Source: JACPDH01 sp051305935
GTDB lineage: Bacteria; Acidobacteriota; Thermoanaerobaculia; Gp7-AA8
Assembly: GCA_051305935.1 (NCBI GenBank)
Contig: JBPPMG010000002.1
Location: 1 to 17,168 of the forward strand
Length of the DNA: 17,168 bases
Direction of reading: 5' to 3'
Shown here: one piece after another, positions 12,270 to 17,168 of the stretch
How the letters are laid out: each line of letters begins with the position of its first letter
How positions within the stretch are numbered: position 1 is the stretch's first letter
Notes under the pieces: generated by a model
Databases searched by the model: none
Told to the model about the DNA's origin: nothing
What the model saw: only the letters and a program-made list of their open reading frames with translations
Program-made: the position numbers and the translations under genes

Positions 12270-13298
12270 ATGGGTAAGGAAGTGCAGCAGGTTCTGAATG
12301 TAGGCATCGATCTCGGCACGTCGCGCAGCGCGATCTCGGCCTCGAACGGCGAGAAGTTCGTGGTCGAGAGTTTCGTCGGCTGGCCGGTCGACATGGTCGC
12401 AAAGAAGGTTCTCAAGCGCACGGTGCTGATCGGTCACGAGGCGCTCTCGAACCGATCGATGCTCGATCTCCACCGGCCGCTCGAGCGCGGCCTTTTGAAG
12501 GAAGGGTCCGAGAAGGACGTCGAGGCGGTGCGCGAGCTGCTGCGCCATCTGCTGACGCTCGTCGGAGCCAAGGTCGACGGAACGGGCACCACGCGGGCCG
12601 TCGTCGGCGTTCCCGCGGCGGCGCTGCGAACGAACAAGCAGTACCTCCGCACCGCGCTCAAAGGCATCGTCGACAACCTGATGATCGTCTCCGAGCCCTT
12701 CGCCGTCGCGTACGGCCTGGAGGCGCTGCTCCATTCGCTTGTCGTCGACATCGGGGCCGGGACCACCGACTTCGTCGTCATGCGCGGCCGCTACCCGACC
12801 GAGGAAGACCAGCGGACGCTCACCAACGCGGGAGACTTCGTCGACGACCAGCTCATGAAGCTGATCCAGGCTCGCTACCCTGACGCCGTATTCACGGTCT
12901 ACATGGTCCGCGAGTGGAAGGAGAAGCACTCGTTTGTCGGCAACCCGAAAGGTCCCGTGGTCGTCCAGGCCCCGATTCGCGGCGTGCCTACCGACCTCGA
13001 CATCACGATCGAGATGCGCGCGGCATGCGAAGCGCTCGTCGCGCCGGCGGTCGAGACGATGATCGACCTGATCTCCAAGGTCGAGCCGGAGTTTCAGGAA
13101 AAGGTGCGGAACAACGTGATCCTCTCGGGAGGCGGCGGACTCATCCCGGGACTCGCCGATGCCTTGAAGAAAGGTCTCGACCAGATCGGCGGCGGACACG
13201 TCCGATCACTGGAGGACCCAGTCTTCATCGGCTCCGACGGCGGGCTTCTCCTCGCCCAGGACGCACCCGATTCGGATTGGGAGAAGCTGACCGCCTGA
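12270..13298 (+). CDS. MamK-like bacterial actin
   Basis: A 342-residue actin-fold ATPase with phosphate-1 motif GIDLGTSRSA (12-21), phosphate-2 VVDIGAGTTDF (158-168) and adenosine motif LSGGGGLIPGL (285-295). Beyond these general motifs, several stretches match magnetosome MamK as I remember it: FVGWPVD near 35-41, VVGVPAAA (111-118), VSEPFAVAYGL (140-150), HSFVGNP (220-226), ACEALVAP (252-259) and the DPVF end segment. E142 and D160 occupy the MamK positions needed for ATP hydrolysis. MreB and FtsA lack these. MamK forms dynamic filaments that position organelles. No other mam gene is in the window, so a magnetosome role is not supported. It begins 3 bp after the amidase stop and is very likely cotranscribed. 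MreB-like remains a less likely alternative. Confidence 0.85.
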   Translation: MGKEVQQVLNVGIDLGTSRSAISASNGEKFVVESFVGWPVDMVAKKVLKRTVLIGHEALSNRSMLDLHRPLERGLLKEGSEKDVEAVRELLRHLLTLVGAKVDGTGTTRAVVGVPAAALRTNKQYLRTALKGIVDNLMIVSEPFAVAYGLEALLHSLVVDIGAGTTDFVVMRGRYPTEEDQRTLTNAGDFVDDQLMKLIQARYPDAVFTVYMVREWKEKHSFVGNPKGPVVVQAPIRGVPTDLDITIEMRAACEALVAPAVETMIDLISKVEPEFQEKVRNNVILSGGGGLIPGLADALKKGLDQIGGGHVRSLEDPVFIGSDGGLLLAQDAPDSDWEKLTA

Positions 13299-13315
13299 CG
13301 GCGGAATTCGGAACT

Positions 13316-13435
13316 GAAGAATTGAGAACTGAGAGATGGCGGGGGCGCGCTAGTTGCGCTCACCGCCCAAGCAGCAAAAAAAGGCGCGACCTCCGGGTCG
13401 CGCTTTTTTCTTCATCTCTCAATTCTCAATTCCTC
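13316..13435. repeat. Inverted arms of ~7-bp repeats bounding the convergent gap
   Basis: The left arm 13316-13338 and right arm 13413-13435 are inverted copies matching at 21 of 23 positions. Read on the minus strand, the right arm contains GAATTGA twice in tandem. The arms enclose a bidirectional terminator and a GC-rich stem (GGCGG...CCGCC, 13338-13368). The AT-rich unit is unlike those of the other two gaps, but the design is the same. Confidence 0.65.
13376..13409. terminator. Bidirectional intrinsic terminator
   Basis: GCGCGACC (13384-13391), loop TCCG, GGTCGCGC (13396-13403), flanked by seven A (13376-13382) and six T (13404-13409). It therefore ends transcripts from both sides, which fits the convergent MamK-like and GGDEF-EAL genes. 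Confidence 0.85.
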
Positions 13436-13436
13436 C

Positions 13437-15311
13437 TCACACATCGCCCCTGCCCCTGCGCAGGATCTCCGTGGCCTCCGCTCCCCAGTGCGTCGACTCG
13501 AGCCATTGCATCAGCTGGTCGGCGGGGAGCGGCGGCGTCAGGTAGTAGCCCTGCGCGAGGTCGCACCCGAGCTCCGAGAGGATCTTGAACGTCTCCTCGT
13601 CGTCGACACCCTCGGCGACGACTTCGTGCCCGAGGCTGTGGGCGAGCGAGATGATCGCGCGCACGATCGCGGCATCGCTCTCGTTGTGGCGCATCCCCAT
13701 GATGAACGACTTGTCGATCTTGATCTCGTCGACCGGAAGGTTCCGCATGTGGACGAGCGACGAATAGCCGGTGCCGAAATCGTCGAGCGAGAGTCTCACG
13801 CCTAACGTACGGAGCAGGTGCAGAATCGCGAGCACGTGCGGCGGGTCGGCCATGATCCCGCTCTCGGTGATCTCGAGCTTGAGGACGCGAGGATCGAGCC
13901 CCCACTTGTCCAGCAGCCGCGAGACGCGCTGCGGCAGGAAGGGCTCGAGCAGGCTCTGCGTCGGCAGATTCACCGCGACGTGCAGCGGAAAACCGGCTTC
14001 CTGCCAGGCCCGGCACTGCGCGAGCGCGCCGTCGAGTACCCAGTCGGTGAGCTGCTTGATGAGGGCCGACCGCTCCGCGAGCGGGATGAACTGGTCGGGC
14101 TGCAACAGTCCGCGCTCCGGGTGGAGCCATCGGACGAGCGCCTCGACCCTCGTCACCAGCCCGCTGCGAAGATGGATCTTCGGCTGGTAGTAGAGGACGA
14201 GTTGATTGTGATCGATCGCCTCGCGGAGGTCGACGCGGAGCGCGAGGCTCGTGATGGTCGCCGTCTCCTGGTCGGGGGCGTACGGGAGATAGCCGTTTCG
14301 CGACTCCTTGGCGGCATACATCGCGACTTCCGCACAGCGCATCATCCCGGCGGGATCGGTCGAGTGCATCGGTGATACCGAGACTCCGACGCTGGCGCCA
14401 ACTTCGAACGTCTGTCCCTCGATCTCGAACGGCTCGAGAAAGGCGTTGTAGACCGCGAGGGCGACTTTCATCGCGTCGCGAATGTCGACCAGATTCGGCA
14501 GCAGGATCGCGAACTCGTCGCCTCCCAGCCGCGACACGGTGTCGATGGCACGGAGGACGGGGGCGACACGGCTCGCGACCTGGCGGAGAACGGCATCTCC
14601 GAAGTGGTGACCGAGCGTGTCGTTGACCTCGCGAAAGTCGTCGAGATCGAAAACGAGCAGTCCGACGCTCATCCGGTCGGACTCCGCGGCGAGCAAGGCC
14701 TGCTGGAGCCGATCCTCGAGCAACGCGCGATTGGGCAGATCGGTCAACACGTCGTGCAGCACCTGGTGCTCGAGCGCGGCCACCTGCGCCTTCTTCTCGC
14801 TTACGTCGCGCAGGTAGGCGATCCAGTAGATCAGCGCGCCACTGTCGTCGTGTGCCGGAACGACGGTCAGGTCGAGGATGTATCGCGTACCGTTCGCCCG
14901 CGTCGCGAGCGCTTCTCCCTCGAAGCCCCGCCGCTGGCAGAGCGGGTGCACGAGCGCGTCGACCATCGCCTTGTCGGACTCGGCGGTGCCGAAGAGCAGC
15001 GGCGAGTCGCCGAGGACCTCCTCGCGTGCGCGTCCCGTCATCCTGCAGTAGCCCTCGTTGACGAATGCGACTTTCGGCGAGCCGTCATCCCGCGGCGTCA
15101 TCACGACGATGCCCTCGGGCGCGTACTGCACCGCCGAATCGAGAAAGTGGATCTGCTCGACCGCGAAGCCCGAAGCGATGAGCTTCTCCGTGTACTCCGA
15201 GTCGACCGCGGGGAGGCGATGCACCTTCGGAGGCGGGGCCGCCTCGATGAACCGCGAGATCTGCGTTCGGATCGTCAGATCGCCGAAGGTATCGTCAGGG
15301 TCTTTCGTCAT
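13437..15311 (-). CDS. PAS-GGDEF-EAL cyclic-di-GMP enzyme
   Basis: A 624-residue cytoplasmic protein with a PAS/PAC sensor (about 55-175; AVQYAPEGIVV, FVNEGYCRMTGR, LRDVSEKKA), a diguanylate cyclase domain (about 180-345) and a phosphodiesterase domain (about 355-605). Both outputs look active: GGDEF is exact at 263-267 with an intact RxxD inhibitory site (R254-D257). The EAL domain keeps E390, N448, E480, D510, D511, K533, E567 and Q587. It can therefore in principle make or break c-di-GMP, with the PAS domain tipping the balance; no flavin-binding cysteine of the LOV type is seen. There is no membrane helix or signal peptide. ATG at 15311 has no clear Shine-Dalgarno. It converges on the MamK-like gene and diverges from the MutS-like gene. 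Confidence 0.95.
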   Translation of the reverse strand: MTKDPDDTFGDLTIRTQISRFIEAAPPPKVHRLPAVDSEYTEKLIASGFAVEQIHFLDSAVQYAPEGIVVMTPRDDGSPKVAFVNEGYCRMTGRAREEVLGDSPLLFGTAESDKAMVDALVHPLCQRRGFEGEALATRANGTRYILDLTVVPAHDDSGALIYWIAYLRDVSEKKAQVAALEHQVLHDVLTDLPNRALLEDRLQQALLAAESDRMSVGLLVFDLDDFREVNDTLGHHFGDAVLRQVASRVAPVLRAIDTVSRLGGDEFAILLPNLVDIRDAMKVALAVYNAFLEPFEIEGQTFEVGASVGVSVSPMHSTDPAGMMRCAEVAMYAAKESRNGYLPYAPDQETATITSLALRVDLREAIDHNQLVLYYQPKIHLRSGLVTRVEALVRWLHPERGLLQPDQFIPLAERSALIKQLTDWVLDGALAQCRAWQEAGFPLHVAVNLPTQSLLEPFLPQRVSRLLDKWGLDPRVLKLEITESGIMADPPHVLAILHLLRTLGVRLSLDDFGTGYSSLVHMRNLPVDEIKIDKSFIMGMRHNESDAAIVRAIISLAHSLGHEVVAEGVDDEETFKILSELGCDLAQGYYLTPPLPADQLMQWLESTHWGAEATEILRRGRGDV

Positions 15312-15332
15312 CGCTTGGGCTCGAGTGCAGAG

Positions 15333-15338
15333 ATTCTA
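15333..15338 (-). promoter_or_regulatory. -10-like box of the GGDEF-EAL gene
   Basis: Reading leftward, TAGAAT lies 21 bp before the ATG at 15311. A matching -35 is not evident at normal spacing. The leader would be about 16 nt. Confidence 0.35.
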
Positions 15339-15354
15339 CAGCCCGGGGGCGTGC

Positions 15355-15412
15355 GGGGCGACCAATCATTCGATACCAATGCCCGCTCACGATTGAGCGT
15401 GAAGATCGCCCC
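15355..15412. repeat. Nested inverted repeats between divergent genes
   Basis: The outer arms GGGGCGA (15355-15361) and TCGCCCC (15406-15412) enclose an inner stem CGCTCA/TGAGCG (15384-15389 and 15394-15399, loop CGAT). The element lies in the 126-bp gap shared by the GGDEF-EAL and MutS-like genes, upstream of both -10-like boxes, where an operator would be expected. No known regulator site is recognised. Confidence 0.35.
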
Positions 15413-15418
15413 GCGTTC

Positions 15419-15428
15419 GTGCTAAAAC
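15419..15428 (+). promoter_or_regulatory. -10-like box of the MutS-like gene
   Basis: GTGCTAAAAC holds TAAAAC at 15423-15428 and shares its first nine bases with the acpP promoter. It ends 9 bp before the ATG at 15438, so a transcript would begin on or next to the start codon. There is no Shine-Dalgarno in between (CCTCCTCCC). Confidence 0.38.
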
Positions 15429-15437
15429 CCTCCTCCC

Positions 15438-17168
15438 ATGCGTGATCCACTGAGCGAATACGAATCGCGACTCGCGGAGAGAACAGCAGAGGGAGACCGT
15501 CTCCGCGCACAGGACCGCGCCGTCTCCAACATGAGGCTCGCGGTCTTCGCGGTCTTCGTCGCCACCGCGTGGATCGCCTGGATCAACAGGTCGGCGGCCG
15601 GCTGGGTCCCCTTCACTCCGCTCGCCGTCTTCGTGGTGCTCGTCGTGATCCATCAGAAGCTGCGTGAATCGCTTGCAGCGAACAAGCGAGTCGTTGCGCT
15701 CTACTCGTGGGGAGTCGCGCGAATGACCGACGCGTGGCCCGGCAAAGGCAACGCCGGGGCGCGCTTCTCGGATCCCTCGCACCCGTACGCGGACGATCTC
15801 GACCTCTTTGGTCCGGCGTCACTGTTCGAGCGCATCTGCGCGACGAGGACCCAGGTCGGGGAGGCGCGGCTCGCCTCCTGGCTAATGGCGCCGGCGGACG
15901 CCGACGAGGCGAGCGCGCGCCAGCGAGCCGTCATGGAGCTGACCGGCGAGCTTGACCTGCGCGAAGAAGTGGCACTGGCGGGCGACGACCTGCAGAATAC
16001 GGTCGATCCCGTGCACCTCGGCCAATGGGCCTCGGAGCGAAACGTTCCGTTTGCGCCCGGCATCCGTCGTCTCGCGATGATTCTCGGCGCCGCCGGTGTG
16101 CCGGCACTCGCGCTCGCAATCCCCTCGTTCTTCGTCTCTCTCGTCGGACTGGGCGAGCCCGCGCTCGCGAAGTCGTTCGTCCAGAGCTGGCCCGTGCTCG
16201 CGTGGGGACATCTTCCTCTGCTCGCGCTCATGGTCGCGCAGGCCGCGCTCGCCTTCCCACTGCGCGCGCGCGTCGCCGCGGCCCTCCAGGGCGTGGAGCG
16301 CGCCGGCGAGGACCTTCGCGTTCTTTCGCAACTGCTCACGATCGTCGAGTCGCGAACCTTCGAGGCGCCGCGACTCGCGCGGCTGCGCGGATCGCTGGTG
16401 TCGGGCACAGTCCCCGCCTCGCAGGCGATCTCCAGCCTCGAGCGGCTCGTCGAGTTGCTCGACTCCGTACGCAACGCCTTCTTCGTCGCGATCGCACCGA
16501 TCCTGCTCTGGCGCACGAACCTCGCCATTCGCGTAAGCGCCTGGCGCGAACGTCATGGCGCGGACGTGCCCAGGTGGATCGATTCCGCGGCCGACCTGGA
16601 GGCGCTGCTCTCACTCGCGGCGTGGGCGTTCGAGAGGCCCGGCCACTCGTACCCGTCGATCGCCGACGGCCCGCCGCGCGTCGAAGCCACTGCACTCGGT
16701 CACCCGCTCATTCCAACCGACCGGCGGGTCGACAACGACGTTTCGATCGGCGCTCCCGCGAGGCTTCTCATCGTCAGTGGCTCGAACATGTCCGGCAAGA
16801 GCACGATGATGCGTGCCATCGGCGTCAACTCCGTGCTCGCGCTCGCCGGCGCCCCGGTCTGTGCGGCCTCGATGAGCCTCACGAGAATCCGGATCGGCGC
16901 GTCGATTCGCATCAACGACTCGCTCGCCGCGGGACAGTCGAAGTTCTACGCGGAGATCCTCCGCCTCCGGCAGATCGTCGACATGACGGCCGAAGGCGAA
17001 GGGGTGCTGTTCCTGCTCGACGAGATCCTCCACGGGACGAACTCTCACGACCGGCTGATCGGCGCGGACGCGGTGATTCGGACGCTCGTCTCACGCGGAG
17101 CGATCGGCCTCGTCTCGACTCACGATCTCGCGCTCGCGCACGTGGCCGACGATCTGGGCGAGCTCGCG
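15438..17168 (+). CDS. Membrane-anchored MutS-family ATPase, partial (C-terminus beyond right edge)
   Basis: Reading from ATG at 15438 gives 577 codons open to the edge. Two membrane helices lie near the N-terminus (about 33-50 and 56-72), and two more hydrophobic stretches follow (about 212-240 and 248-271). The C-terminal third is a MutS domain V ATPase: Walker A GSNMSGKST (448-456, K454), the segment FYAEILRLRQIV, Walker B LFLLDEILHGTN (524-535, D528, E529) and the H-loop STHD (H562). The mismatch-reading domain I with its F-x-E motif is absent, so this is not housekeeping MutS. It matches the poorly studied MutS-related membrane proteins of about 600 residues, so few residues should be missing. 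A membrane-linked DNA or nucleotide role is possible but unproven. Confidence 0.88.
   Translation, partial: MRDPLSEYESRLAERTAEGDRLRAQDRAVSNMRLAVFAVFVATAWIAWINRSAAGWVPFTPLAVFVVLVVIHQKLRESLAANKRVVALYSWGVARMTDAWPGKGNAGARFSDPSHPYADDLDLFGPASLFERICATRTQVGEARLASWLMAPADADEASARQRAVMELTGELDLREEVALAGDDLQNTVDPVHLGQWASERNVPFAPGIRRLAMILGAAGVPALALAIPSFFVSLVGLGEPALAKSFVQSWPVLAWGHLPLLALMVAQAALAFPLRARVAAALQGVERAGEDLRVLSQLLTIVESRTFEAPRLARLRGSLVSGTVPASQAISSLERLVELLDSVRNAFFVAIAPILLWRTNLAIRVSAWRERHGADVPRWIDSAADLEALLSLAAWAFERPGHSYPSIADGPPRVEATALGHPLIPTDRRVDNDVSIGAPARLLIVSGSNMSGKSTMMRAIGVNSVLALAGAPVCAASMSLTRIRIGASIRINDSLAAGQSKFYAEILRLRQIVDMTAEGEGVLFLLDEILHGTNSHDRLIGADAVIRTLVSRGAIGLVSTHDLALAHVADDLGELA

Noticed and set aside
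9924..13199. A 1091-codon open frame on the minus strand
   Set aside because: It lies opposite three well-supported plus-strand genes with clear catalytic motifs, is rich in Arg, Asp and His, and has no domain resemblance. Long antisense frames are common at this GC content.
12270..13298. Part of a magnetosome gene island
   Set aside because: Only the MamK-like gene is present; no mamA, B, E, I, M, O, P or Q homologue is in the window.
12270..13298. MreB or FtsA
   Set aside because: The general actin motifs fit, but HSFVGNP, VVGVPAAA and ACEALVAP match MamK, there is no mreC/mreD or ftsZ neighbour, and the FtsA 1C domain pattern is absent.
13338..13370. tRNA-like or small RNA gene in the convergent gap
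   Set aside because: There is a GC stem, but no cloverleaf, T-loop or anticodon arm could be drawn.

Overview
The window is dense, high-GC bacterial chromosome with short intergenic gaps and no sign of a prophage, insertion sequence, CRISPR array or RNA gene. Gene content and style suggest an Acidobacteriota-like or related Gram-negative soil or environmental bacterium: a large secreted S9 peptidase, a membrane SpoIIE/PP2C phosphatase, a PAS-GGDEF-EAL protein, an MCE-domain envelope protein and a membrane MutS homologue. This assignment is an inference from recall and is not certain.

Layout. (a) 1-2138, minus strand: a tight four-gene operon reading leftward. It holds an MCE/MlaD-type membrane protein, a DUF2203 protein, a HAD hydrolase and a short-form tRNase Z-like metallo-beta-lactamase-fold protein cut by the window edge. 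(b) 2267-3831, plus: acpP and fabF of fatty acid synthesis, separated by an intrinsic terminator that probably lets acpP be made in excess. (c) 4012-7162, plus: an alpha/beta-hydrolase esterase, then an 805-residue polytopic SpoIIE phosphatase with its own likely promoter. (d) 7235-7735, minus: an unrecognised protein. (e) 7815-9854, plus: an exported S9 prolyl-oligopeptidase-family peptidase. (f) 10086-13298, plus: an extended SDR epimerase, a membrane-anchored N-acetylmuramoyl-L-alanine amidase and, 3 bp after it, an actin homologue that resembles the magnetosome protein MamK more than MreB or FtsA. (g) 13437-15311, minus: PAS-GGDEF-EAL c-di-GMP enzyme. (h) 15438 to the right edge, plus: a membrane-anchored MutS-type ATPase, divergent from (g).

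The most interesting items are the amidase/MamK-like pair, which suggests filament-directed murein hydrolysis, and two families of intergenic structure. One family is three 21-bp palindromes with a shared core and arms that vary in a base-paired way. The other is three intergenic regions (3832-4011, 9855-10085, 13299-13436) bounded by inverted arms made of roughly 7-bp repeats, with an unrelated heptamer in each. Several genes start with no Shine-Dalgarno and a -10-like box 4-20 bp upstream, which hints at leaderless or very short-leader transcripts.
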